Below are positions 36,864-48,200 of a stretch of DNA of 64,000 nt, in pieces. Numbering within the stretch: the stretch's first letter is position 1; each line of letters begins with the position of its first letter. The translations under genes were made by a program, and so were the position numbers. A model generated the notes under the pieces. The model ran no database searches. It saw nothing but the letters and a program-made list of their open reading frames with translations, and had not been told where the DNA came from. This stretch comes from Platycnemis pennipes. Lineage: Eukaryota > Arthropoda > Insecta > Odonata > Platycnemididae. The DNA lies in assembly GCA_933228895.1 (NCBI GenBank), contig OW121846.1, forward strand, positions 5,921,915-5,985,914. Reading direction: 5' to 3'.

Positions 36864-37869
36864 TGCCTACATTGCGAAATACAACGGTGGAAAAAGAGTG
36901 AACTTTTCCCTTAGAGGCTCTTACGCTACCAGATGTGAGGTTGCCGCAACTGCCCATAATGTTGGACCCAAATTGCACTCCGTACTACATGAAAGATTAG
37001 TGGAGAAGAGTCCTGGGCAGTTTACCAAATTGTACGCTGCCCGGAAAATGAGAGAGGCTGAATGCCGAGCGAAGCTGAAAATGCCTCAGACAGCCCGAAA
37101 GAAGACCCGTGTGGAGGGTCCAGATGAGCATTATGGACTCGTTGAGAATGAGACCAGGGAGATGGACGCACAAGCCGCTGAAACTTTCATAAAATCCATA
37201 ACTCTCAGTGCAGAAGATAGAAAAGCACTGGAGGAGAAGACGAGAGATCAACGGCACTCCAAGATATGGATGGTGGAGAGGTTCAGGCTGACTGCCTCCG
37301 CTTTCGGCCGTGTGTGCAAATTGCGGCCAGCAACACCTCGGCAGAAAACAGTCCGGGCCATTTTATGCCCTTCATTAGTAAAGAATAAGGCCATAGAATA
37401 CGGACAGGCCATGGAAACAATCGCCATTGAGGCGTATGGAAAAGATAGTGGGAATAAAGTAGTCGTTCCCGCTGGACTTTTTATAGACGACAGCATTCCA
37501 TTTTTGGCTGCTTCTCCTGATGGAATGCTACAAGATGGAAAAGGCCTCGTGGAGGTGAAATGTCCTTACTCCTGTAGGGATATCCCACCAATTGAGGGCA
37601 TCGCGAAAATAAAAATAAAATACTGCGATATTCGGGAGGGAAATTTGTATTTGAAGAGAAAGTCCGATTATTTCTTCCAAGTTCAGGGGCAACTAAACAT
37701 AGCTAAAAGGGATTATTGTACCTTTATGATTTGGACCCCACATGGTTTCATGGTGGAAAAGATCCAGAGAGATCAGGATTTCTGGGAAAATCAAATGGTG
37801 GAGAAGTTAAAATCATTTTACTTGAACCACCTTCTACCGGAGATACTGAATTTAGAAAAAAATAAATAA
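36856..37869 (+). CDS. YqaJ-like exonuclease domain (end of the transposase-YqaJ gene)
   Basis: 337 open codons. The first residues (NSNLAE-MYNAYIAKYNGGKR, RGSY) still belong to the transposase; residues about 110-335 form a YqaJ/lambda-exonuclease-like nuclease, a metal-dependent 5'-3' exonuclease fold. Visible motifs: RHSKIWMVERFRLTASAFGR (134-152), GQAME (183-187, Glu187 likely), SPDG (220-223, Asp222), LVEVKCP (231-237, the E-x-K pair Glu233/Lys235), and YFFQVQGQLN (272-281, Gln). All expected catalytic positions are present, unlike the broken transposase part. The ATG at 36856 comes from the transposon's target duplication; the natural frame runs in from the left of the insertion. Ends at TAA 37867-37869. 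Role in transposition is unknown; end processing or recombination is an inference. Confidence 0.8.
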   Translation: MYNAYIAKYNGGKRVNFSLRGSYATRCEVAATAHNVGPKLHSVLHERLVEKSPGQFTKLYAARKMREAECRAKLKMPQTARKKTRVEGPDEHYGLVENETREMDAQAAETFIKSITLSAEDRKALEEKTRDQRHSKIWMVERFRLTASAFGRVCKLRPATPRQKTVRAILCPSLVKNKAIEYGQAMETIAIEAYGKDSGNKVVVPAGLFIDDSIPFLAASPDGMLQDGKGLVEVKCPYSCRDIPPIEGIAKIKIKYCDIREGNLYLKRKSDYFFQVQGQLNIAKRDYCTFMIWTPHGFMVEKIQRDQDFWENQMVEKLKSFYLNHLLPEILNLEKNK

Positions 37870-39106
37870 TTTTTTGAAACCAATTGCAGCATATTTCAAC
37901 GATAACCTACTCAATGGAATACATCATTTTGACGGGCTCTATCCTTTCCGTTCCAATTATCTTACAGTAGTGTTAATATTCATAACAATATGATTTGTTG
38001 CTTCTTAAATTTGAATTGTTTTCTCTAAACAGAATCGCCCTATACAGTATGAAAGTGCTATAGATAGTTATCATCTCAATTCTTTCATATTTTTGCCGGG
38101 TAGACAGTAGAGTATTTTTTGTTTGAATCTGCTGGTAGAATGCTAGATTTGAAAAAGACAAAGCACAGCAATGCAAGTAAATGGTAATGTGTGCCGTTGT
38201 TAGGACATCAAATAAATATGAATCTTCATGAGCGCCTAAATCACATGAGGTTGACTCACCTGATTTAAACGTTTTATGCCGCGTCGATCCATGCTCAGGA
38301 CAGTACTTTGATATGTATCCTGCTAGCTTCTTCTTGACCTGAAGACGCCTGCAGGTGAAGTCCTGACATGAAACGACTTGGTGGAAAATTCATAAAGCAG
38401 TCGAGTCAACTACTCTCTAAGTCCAGCGGAAACCTCCATCACAAACATGGCTTCAGTTCATTAGATGAATGACTACCTTGGGATCCTGCCACCAGCATGA
38501 GCAGTCAGTCGACTACAGCCGTTATGCCTGTCATAGCGACGATTAGGTAGGACAATAGAATACGCATGTCGTGGCTTTCGAATTGTAGTCTAGCCCTCCA
38601 AAAACTCTATGGCCCCCACCACCGTCGAATTCCCATACCCTCCCTCGGCTTCCCCTTCCCCAACCCCGGGCTTCCCCTCTCTGGATCTCACCCCTCCATC
38701 GCCTATCGCTCTGCTAGGCTCGCCTCTCGCACCGCCAGCCTTCACGTCGAGCGCTTGCCTGCGCGCAGCCTCGATGTATCCGGAGGCCTTAAGGACCCGC
38801 TAGCCGGGCAGCATCTCCAGGCAAGCACACCACTGCAATTCAGTGAGCGTACTGACTCCTCATATTGACAATGGAAGACATTACTCATGCAAATAGAAGA
38901 TATACAGCACCATTAAACTCTAAAGAGAATCCCAAGGGCAATGAAAAAGGATTGATTTTTTTATAATACCTAATTTTTTATCTAAAAACGTCCACAAAAT
39001 TATTTTGATTTGACCAGATTTTGGTGACACACACTGCATAATCATGATCCTGCAGTTTGACGAGGAGGCTGCCTACATTACCACAGCCACATGCATATTC
39101 TCTTAC
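37870..39106. other. Gene-poor interval
   Basis: No gene seen. A degenerate CTGAAGA .. GAAAC motif lies at 38339-38374, and a C-rich low-complexity patch at about 38610-38720. Read on the minus strand this is Hem intron 5 sequence. Confidence 0.45.
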
Positions 39107-39268
39107 CTCCACTTTTCTGCAGATAGATTGCGACTTGAGTACACTGGCCATAATGAATTGAGAGCTGACTGAAGAAGTTTATTATGAGGAACAAATTCTT
39201 CTGACAGCTTCTTGATTGGGGGGTCATAATCCATAATCATCTGGCCAAGGCGAGGAAAGCTCTGATCA
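39107..39268 (-). CDS. Hem: Hem exon 5
   Basis: 162 bp, [18 protein letters not shown] to [10 protein letters not shown]; acceptor CTTTTTAG, donor GTAAGA. Joins exon 4 in phase, which confirms that the transposon nest is intronic. Confidence 0.93.
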
Positions 39269-42200
39269 CTAAAAAGAAAGTAAGAATATTAAAATGTGTT
39301 AATAAAAGGTAATACAAAATATTGACAGCCATGGTTATCATCTGTAGTTTTCAAACATGTCCCGGCCCTCGATGGTGCTTCAGACTCCAATGGGCACAAG
39401 GGTGAGGATGGAAAGGTGAGCTCAAGCCAAGGCACCAAAAGGAGGAGCAAACTCCCGAGGGCCATCCACACAAGAAGGGACAGGCCTCTCCCTGCCTGAT
39501 ATGCCTGCCTCTCCCTGGATCCAAACCTGGTCACTCGGGATAGGAAATGACTACTCTATTGGGAACCTGATCGCCTTGTGATTAACCCTTTTGCTGCTGT
39601 GAACGTATCTATTACGATCGCACGGTAGGCTGCTATGAATGCACCCTTTCGTTCTCACAGCAGCGCTTTCACTTTTCCTCCACATGTGACGAGTAGGCTT
39701 CAGGAGAGTGAGCCGCAGTGAAAGGGTTAAAAGCCTCCACATGAAATACACACATCACTACAATGATTCCTTTTATATCAGAATTTGAAAGTTTCACCAG
39801 ACCCATATATTAATTCATTTAAGTTATGATTTCTTGGCAATGAACAAGATGTTACAGGAGATTTTATACACCCATGCTGCACAGAATGGTTCACAATGGT
39901 TGCAGGAATGTTCCAAATGATTCTGCAATGTTTATCCAATCCATTTTTCTAAATATGTCAAATTATGTTTAAATTGATGACTGTAATATTAAGTGCTTTC
40001 ATTATCATAAAATCATATTAATTTAATAGACCATTTTCATAAATTGCAAAAGTAATACTTTTCCAACCTAAGGTTCAGAATTGCAATGCTTTTTTAAATG
40101 CATTTGCAATCTTTGGTTCATTATGGTTGCAGGAACGTTCAGAATGATTCTGCAATGTATAAACTCACACATGAATATGAGAATCCATAGGTTTCCAACC
40201 GGGTGTTGATGGGTAATGATGTATTCATGGCGTAGTCTGCCATCAGATTCACCCAGAAGACGATGGCAGACCATGCCATCAAAACATCAGTGCCCATCAA
40301 TACATTCACCCTGCGAGACACCCGTGAAAACCTCATCACTCGCTTGAATTGAATATTTGAATGGTAGACTACTAAAGTATTGCTTTAGAGCAGCCAATAA
40401 GGAGTGCCATATGTATCACATGACATTAAGCCTGGTTACCAAAAATAACATATCCAAGGATTAACAGCTAACAAATACCCTAAATGCTTGTAGTAATGGA
40501 TCCATAAATGTTAACATCATTTAATAATCGTTAAAATTTTATATCGTCAAACTAAGGCAAAGATTAATTAAATGAAGTATTATGACAAAACTACTGTCCT
40601 GTTGCTAATTTGCTCAACACAAACAAATAATTATTCTCCATTGTTGGACTCAACAGCCAAAAATTGTTCAGTTCAATCAACAAAGTATGAATAGGTATTG
40701 CAATTTATTTTTATGACTATATTTATCCAAACTTGTCAGAGGCACTATGTTAGCATAATTATGATAAATACCTTTTTTGCTTATCACACATATTGTGTCA
40801 GCAATACAATAAATTTGGAAGGTGACCAGGAGAAAGATTGTTATTTGAGTCTTGACAAAAGAAATGTTTTATGTTTATATGTGCGCCAGTAATGTATTTT
40901 TTATTTAGGTAGATACCAATGGCATAACATTAATGAAATAAAGTTTAGAAGTTAATGCTTCTGGTTATTTGAATTACCTCAGTTTTGTTTATTTAGAGCA
41001 AATGTATGTCCTCTTCAAAATATTATTAACATAGTCCATAAACATCGAATAAATATCGAATCGAATAAAAAGAGCATTATAAATAAAGAGAAAGAACAAT
41101 CTGTGACCATTCAAGAATAAGCCAATTAGTTGCAAGAGCAATTTTATTGAAGGTTTCGGGGACAATCATTGGACATAAAATAATGGGTACGGGAGCATTC
41201 ACGGGAAGCTTAAAAATGGCTGCAAAATACTGGAACATTCATTGAATGTATCAGAATGGTTGCAAGAACATTGATTGAACAATTCAGAATGGTTGCAGGA
41301 ACGTTCATTTTTAACATTGCAAAAACATATCACATAGTAATATTTAGTGTTCAGAGAACCATTATATGAACGTTATTACAACGTTCTCGGGGCTGAGCTT
41401 AAAGCCACTGAGTGCATCCACCGGGTTGCGGATGGCCGGTCGAACTCTTAGCTGCCGGTTAGCTGCGAGATAAGTGAGTTTACTCATCGAATAAGCATTC
41501 ATGGACAAAAAGTGGAGGCACTCTGACGTGGTATCATTGGGTAAGACAGGCTCTAAATGATACAGAAACCTGTGAAGATGCCGTGACTTGGCGATGGGAG
41601 GCTGCCAACAATTATACTTCCTAGCACCCGGAGGAGAGGGCAGCAGCTCTTCTTCACATGAGTGAAAGTGGAGGCCACAGTGGTCGGTACTGCGACACTC
41701 ATTTCACTACTGGTGTGGTAACATGTGCTTTTAAGGCCGTAGTACTGCCATGTGGAAGGCAAGGGGAAACCACCACATTACTCTCCCGAGGAGTCGCAGC
41801 TGCTCCACTCCTTTCTTTCTTACCATGATGTGATGGAACCCTCTCGAGTAAAATATTCCGGAGGTGAAATAGTCCCCCATTCGGATCTCCGGGCGGGGAC
41901 TACCCGAAAGAGTACATCAGCCAAGTGTGATAGTCATTTTAGGGTAGGAACGTGCGATCACTTCGGACCTGCGGGAGATCGGAGAGCCTTAAGGTTCAAA
42001 TGCAAAGAATGGACGTTGACATATTAGGAATCAGTGAAATGAGTTGGCCCAAAGAAGGAGACTTCTGGAGCGGAAGTTATAGAATCATTCACATTGGATC
42101 AAAAAATGATAATGCTGGAGCAGGAAAAATGATCAGGAAGAGTGCAGGATGGCACGTGAAGAACTTCCTGCAGTACAGTATAATGGTGAAGATTGAGACC

Positions 42201-45200
42201 AAGCCTACAGATACCATTGTGGTACAAGTTTACATACCTATGTCGGATACGAAGATGAAGAAGTGGAAGACGTCCAAGAGGATATCATGGAAGTAATAAA
42301 GCACGTAAAAGGAGAAGAAAACTTAATTATTTTAGGAGATTGGAATGCTGTTGTTGGCGAAGGTAAAGATGGAAGAATAATCCGAGACTCCAGAAAAGAG
42401 AGATGCCAACTACCGGTGAAATGTGGAAGCTTTGGACCGAGGCCATAGAGTTCCCAATGGTAATGGAGTTAATGACGACTGAGCAATAATGTTGGTAGCA
42501 TTAAGGCGGTTTTCGATTTAGAGTAGATTTGTGGTAATGACGTTCGTTTGTTTACTTAGTTCTCAGCTCTTTTCTTTATTTTTATTACATTTTAAGTATT
42601 CATAGGTGCTAAATTTAGTTTTGGAGGATAGTTTTCTTAACATTTAAGGGCCCCTTCTTAGAGAGTAGTTCCAGTTTTAACCTTTTCTTTAATTGTTCTC
42701 ATTTCAATATTACTGATTTTATTCTATAGACATTAGTTTATTTTCTTTTTGAATAGTGATTTAATTCATAAGGCATTAGTTTTTTACTCCATAATGTGCA
42801 CGAATTCAGCGCAATCTCGTGGTTTTGTTTATGGTTTAACTTTCGTGCATTTCAGTTAGGTTTAGATTGCTTCTTGTTATAGATTCCCTTAAATTGTTTT
42901 TTAAATTTCTTTTAATCATAAGTATTATGAAGATTTAATCGCGAGACTTGCATCATCATAATTTCTTATGTCAGATGTTCGATTACATATCTTTAGAACT
43001 TTTTGTTTTCATGATTTCGTGTCCCACGTTGATTTGACACGATTTTCCAAATCTCGACATCCTACGTTCGAAATCACTAGTTCCCCGAAGATGGTGAATT
43101 TGTTTCCAATGAAAATTTCTGGGGAGTAAGAGAGAATTGCGACCGAAGGAAACTTTGGATTCAACGTCTCAAGATTGGGAAACATGTTTCGAAAAGCATG
43201 GTTGCACGCTCAAAGCATTTTATTCGAAACGACTACATTCTTCCCCAGGGTCAGGGCCTTAGACGAAAAAATGTTTGAGGATGTTGGTTTAATGGATATG
43301 ATAGAGTTATTTTCTGGCCATGTCATGGCTGGTTAAAGGTTTTTCAACAAAAAATCTATGTAAAGAAAATGGTATAGGAGTCATTTATCCTCCATTCCTG
43401 AACAAAAGGCAGTTCAGCAAGAAAGAAATGGAGATTTTTGCAGATGTATTACCTCCTGCTGTGGCCCTGCCATGTGTTAATGTATTCGATTACAGAACTG
43501 TACTAGGTATATTGCTGATGGGTGAGGGACTAATTAATTTAAATGCATGGTGACAATGCATCTCAGGAAGACAAATAGGTGGCTTTTGGATAGAGCTCAC
43601 CTTCTGTGTCAGTTAAGTAACTAGAATTACTATTCGTAATGACTTATCAACACTGAAGCAAACTATTAGGAGTATTTAAGGCTCAAACTTTTACATTTGA
43701 ATGAAAAAAGAAAAGCGATAGAAAAACATGTTCCTCCGGTGAAACATTTTCCCTCCATGCTAGGGTTGCACTCTTTATTTTTGTCCAAAATTATTTATTA
43801 TTGTGCCCTGCATTAAGGCTATCATTAAATAACTTTGAGCAACTGCAATATCTTTTTGGTAATCGTGCACTTCAAGAACTCTGAAAGTTGTACACTAGAC
43901 ATGGAAGTTCAAGTAATTTTTTGCTACATGCAATTAATGATTGGGTTAAATCGATAGATTGGGATTTAACTTGGTGAAAATTCATGTTGAATGAAGAGGC
44001 ACAACCTGTATAAATTTTCACAGAATTCATTTTACTTGTGCAACGCGTTTCCCAGCTAAGGCATCATTCTCAATCATAAAGTATTTTGCAGGACAATCCG
44101 GATACATACAGTTCCACAGCTGATTATATGGTCTTCTGCAGCTTAGGTCACTTTCTCTTATATTACACACAATACATTATTACCACTACTTGGATTCATT
44201 CAGAAATGTATTAATGATAAGCAGATCTCATGACATACCAATGCAGTTTTTGCGAGTGAATTTCATGATGAATGAACGTCAAGTGCTTTAAGAAAAGATT
44301 AAATAGAAGCCAAAAGCAAGATTTGTGTTGCCTAATGCCCTAGTCAAACATAAACAGTACAAGATGTGTATTTATATCTTGTGAAAGCAAACTTTTTTTA
44401 GGGCTGAATATATAGAGAGTGCATTTAGGGTCTTTCGAAAAAGTATAATGACATCATCATGCTAAATTGTTCTACAATCCCAGTAAAGATCCTTATCTGT
44501 GAACTCATGTACTAAGGTGATATTCATTCAAATTCTATGTGGTCAGAGAATCTTTAATTTATTCTACAAGAATTGAGCTCTTTCATTGGCATTTTGGTTT
44601 TTATTTCGTCTAATGAAGTTCATTTGCCTTCAATATTCCTATTACCTTATTAATAGTTGAACACGACAACAGGAAACGGGAATTACCCTAGGGTGGGATG
44701 CATCTTGGAAGTTTACAATTAAGTACCCACAGGTAAAAAATGAGCCATGACTTCAGTAGAGAGCTTAATACATAAGGGATAAGTCATCTAATTACAATGA
44801 AATCACTATTAGACCTATACAGGCAAAACACAATTACTTCTGAAGTAACTTGTTTGACGACAGAGTTCAACCTGCTCACCAATACATGACTTATTGGAAC
44901 CACATATGAAGTTACCTATAAACTGCAATCAATTATTTAGCATGACTTGCTCTCGTTCTGTAATTTAGGATTGGCTTCCGAAGTAAATATTATCCCATAA
45001 ATATGTAAGGTTAAATAAGCAAATAACCATTAAAATTCAAGTTTCCTTCATTCGACGGTTTCCGCGGCAAGGCAATGAATGGCTCTGCATTTCTTTCGGG
45101 ACTGCTCCGCATATGCTGAATTCACCTCCATCTGGCGTCATCAGTCGACCTGAAGATGCCAGCTGGAATGCCGGCGAAACTGTTGTCAAGTGAAGTCAAC

Positions 45201-48200
45201 ATACGCCGAGCAATCCCGAAAGAAATGCAAAGCCATTCAAGTTTCCATGTTTAATGTCATCAAGGAAATAAAAAATTAACATTTCAGGCCTGGGATCTCA
45301 CTAATATTCTTTGAAGAAGATTCTTTCATGGTACCCTATGCAATTCCCATTAATGGTCTGGATCCTCACTGGTCTGTACCACAAAACCCACTATGTTCTT
45401 GCATCATACCGTCCGCCCACAATAGCCCGCGGCAATTACTATACTGCGTTGAGAACACATTCTCCTTCAGTTATTGCCCGAGAGCTTTCCAGCATTCCAG
45501 CAGGTTTTAAGTGATTTCTGTGAATGATAGGAACACCGTTTCACTCATCTTCTTTCACTTTACTTTCTTCATCGCACATTACGCACACTTGTTTACCCCG
45601 TCACTGTTCGTCAAGTGACCTCTTTGGAGCGGCCATTTTGAATTCTGACGTCAGAGCATACAGCGTCGCCATGGGTGATTTGAGTCTCGAATAGGAAAAT
45701 ATAGCTTGGGAAATCGAAATCAGATAGGAGAAAGACTTGGAGAATTCTGCACACAACACAAGTTGGTCGTGGCAAACACACTGTTTGAAAACCACCAACG
45801 CAGAAAATATGCCTGGAAAATGCCCGGAGGCAGAAGAAATGTCAAATTGACCACATTTTAGTGAAGCAGACGTTCCGAAACCAGATGAAGAACTGCAAAA
45901 GCTACCCGGGTGCAGATATCGACAGTGACCACAACTTAGTGATGATGAATTGCCACTTAAGACTCAAGAAATTGAAGACATCAATGAAGAATGTATATAG
46001 CCAGTAGAGAAACTAAAGAAACCTCAACAACGGCTGGCCTTTCAGAAGGCAGTAGAAAACAAAATAGAAGAGGATTTGAATGTGAAATCAGTGGAAAATA
46101 GACAGAAGAACATCAAAATCAGGCTACAGGATGCAGCAAAAGAAGCTCTGGGGAGAAGAAGAGTTGTTAAGAAGAAGCCATGGATTTCAGAAGAAGTCTT
46201 AGAATTGATTGAAGAGAGAAGAATATATAAAAATGTGAAAACTGAAGAAGGGTAACTTCGCTACAAAAGAATCAGGAATGAAATAAACCGTAAAGCGAGA
46301 AAAGCAAGAGAATCTATGCGAATATGTACAAAGCAACCTCGCAAAAGGAAATGTGGAAGTTGCCTACAGGATGGTGAGAAATCACTTCAAGGAACAGCAA
46401 GATGTAACAGCATCAGGGACAAGAATGGAGAACTCTTAATTGAACATGAGGATAAAGTGAAGAGATGGAAGGAATACTTGGAAGAGTTGTACAATGGAAT
46501 CTATCTTAGAGCGGAAGTAATCGAAAAGGAAAATTAAGTTGAAAGGGACGATTTGGGAGCCCCAATCTTAATATCAGAATTTGACACAGCTCTAAGATCT
46601 GAGGATAAATAAGGCTTCGGGAATAGATGATATTCCTGCCTAACTAATAAAAAACGCCAGAGAGAAGACATTTACTCAGCTGCACAAATCCATATGCGAT
46701 ATGTTCTCTATTGGAGAGATACCCACGGACTTTGAGAAGAACATCTTCATCCCTATTGCCAAAAAGAAGCTGGCTGAGAACTGAGAACATTTTAGGACCA
46801 TAAGCCTGACGACACATGCCTGGAAGATATTGACCAGAATCATCTTTAGAAGAATAGAGCGAAAAGCTGAGGAGTTACTGGATGAGGACCAATTTGGGTT
46901 CAGAAGAAACAAGGACAAAAGAGAAGCGATTTTGGCACTCAGACTACTTAGAGAGAAGAGAATCTACCAACATTTGTTATATTTGTAGTTTTGGAGAAGG
47001 CATTTGACAACGTGGATTGGAACATGGAACACTTAAGGTTCTGAAAGAAATATCATACAATGGCTGAAGAGTTATCCACAGCTTGTATAAAAACCAGGTG
47101 GCAACAATCAAATCAGGACCCAGCAGTACAGAAGCAAGCATAAAGAAAGGAGCGAGGCAAGGATGTGCACTGTCTCCCGTATTATTCAATGTCTACATCC
47201 AGAAAGCCATCCAAGAAGCAAAAAAAAGTCTATGGGAGTGAATATCCACGGGGAGAAATCAGCATGCTACGATTTGCCAATGATATAGCAGTCATTGCAG
47301 AAACAGAAGGAGATTAAAAGAAGACACTAGGAAATATGGAAAGGACTAAGACCAGATATCATCTGAAGATCAATAAAAAGAAAACTAAGGTATTGGTGTG
47401 CAGTAGGAGAAAGGAAGCTAGGACCAATGTTAAACTAGGAAAACAAAAAATCGAGGAGGCGGAAGAGTTTTGTTACCTGGGAAGCCAAGTAAACAGAGAT
47501 GGACGAAGTAAAAGAGAAATTGCCAGTAGAATTGCCCAAGCAAAAAGGGCATTTTACCATAAGAAGATTCTGCTTACAGCTACAAATACAAGTGTGGAAG
47601 TGAGGAAACATTTCATCAGGGCATACATCTGGAGCATTCTGCTATATGGCAGTGAAAAATGGACAATAACAGCAGCAGAGAAGTCCAGGCTGGAAGCATT
47701 TGAAATGTGGTGCTACCGAAGAATGATGAAGATAAAATGGATCGATCGAGTGACAAATGAAGAAGTCCTAAGAAGAGTGGAAGGAAAGAGAAGTCTGCTG
47801 AAAACTATAAAAAAAAGATGGGACAACTTAATCGGCCACATCTTAAGACACGATGGCCTGATGAAGACAATCGTCGAGAGAAAAGGGAACGGGAAGAATG
47901 GAAAAGGCAGGCCTCGTATATGATATATGGAGCAAGCTGTGAAGGATGTAAAAGAGAGGAACTACATCAATATAAAGAGGTTGGCCGATAGAAGAATGGA
48001 GTGGAGGGCTGCGTCAAACCAATCCTAGGATTGATGACCCGTGATGATGATGATGATGATTACAACGTTCCTGCAATGTATTGATGAATGTTCATTTAAC
48101 ATTGTTTCTATGCAACAGGGGAATGTCAATCACCTTATTTCTCAAATTTAAATAGGAGGACCACTTCAATGTAAGAAATCGAAGGTTCTTCAATAAATTG

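Larger units (their letters stand above)
25948..37869 (+). pseudogene. Mutator-like transposase fused to YqaJ exonuclease, seven exons, interrupted
   Basis: A gene encoding an N-terminal basic/acidic region, a Mutator-like DDE transposase domain and a C-terminal YqaJ nuclease. Proposed exons: 25948-26057, 26174-26287, 26410-26511, 26899-27169, 27429-27722, 27839-28072, and 32642-33143 continued at 36864-37869. All introns are GT..AG and the phases agree from exon to exon. Transposase blocks: AGMICTGQGYSQMA, VVADGSWGKRSY (likely first Asp), ACIVGYKTKKVLFIGVRNKY, GDGDSSV (second Asp), HLLRNYSNRL, NGPYHVFGDHANCKQYFC, SNLAEMYN (likely Glu). Exon 6 has at least two frame shifts, exon 7 has a frame shift and TAG near 32847-32875 and another shift near 33118, and a transposon splits exon 7 at the SNLAE codons. 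Hence it is classed as a pseudogene, although the YqaJ part is intact. Intron 6 contains the 53-copy array. Confidence 0.8.
42382..45689 (+). mobile_element. PIF/Harbinger-like DNA transposon inserted in the LINE
   Basis: 3,308 bp. Removing it together with one AAT copy (42379-42381 and 45690-45692) exactly restores the LINE endonuclease frame, DGRII then GKYSLGNRN. Ends CCGAGACTC and GAGTCTCG form a short inverted repeat. A 3-bp duplication fits PIF/Harbinger elements, as does the transposase remnant inside. The right end contains TGACGTCA and CAAAATGGCC. Confidence 0.8.
41387..48058 (+). mobile_element. RTE-like non-LTR retrotransposon (LINE), full-length but dead
   Basis: Flanked by the direct repeat TTACAACGTTC (41376-41386; again at 48060-48070), which marks the insertion. 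A G+C-rich 5' leader (41387-41950) precedes an endonuclease and reverse-transcriptase region, and the 3' end is a (TGA)n-like trinucleotide tail, GTGATGATGATGATGATG. Endonuclease plus RT with a short 3' region and trinucleotide tail suggests the RTE clade. A Harbinger-like element (42382-45689) splits the endonuclease. A 3' fragment of the same family lies at 57677-57763. Confidence 0.88.
39871..48120. mobile_element. Subterminal-repeat element split by a LINE
   Basis: Ends CCCATGCTGCACAGAA (39871) and the inverse of CCCCTGTTGCATAGAA (48120). The remaining 1.6 kb of the element carries many copies of a short word related to GGTTGCAGGAACGTTC in both orientations (for example about 39899, 40126, 41218, 41291, 41371 and 48063). 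An imperfect inverted repeat around GATGGCAGAC lies at about 40210-40310. The LINE at 41387-48058 is inserted in it. No target duplication for the outer element was found. Confidence 0.5.

Noticed and set aside
36856..37869. YqaJ domain as evidence of a phage or bacterial insert
   Set aside because: It is attached to a transposase with spliceosomal introns, and the composition matches its surroundings.
38339..38374. Fifth hammerhead-like motif CTGAAGA..GAAAC
   Set aside because: No GT-H after GAAAC, and the internal GAAG breaks the core.
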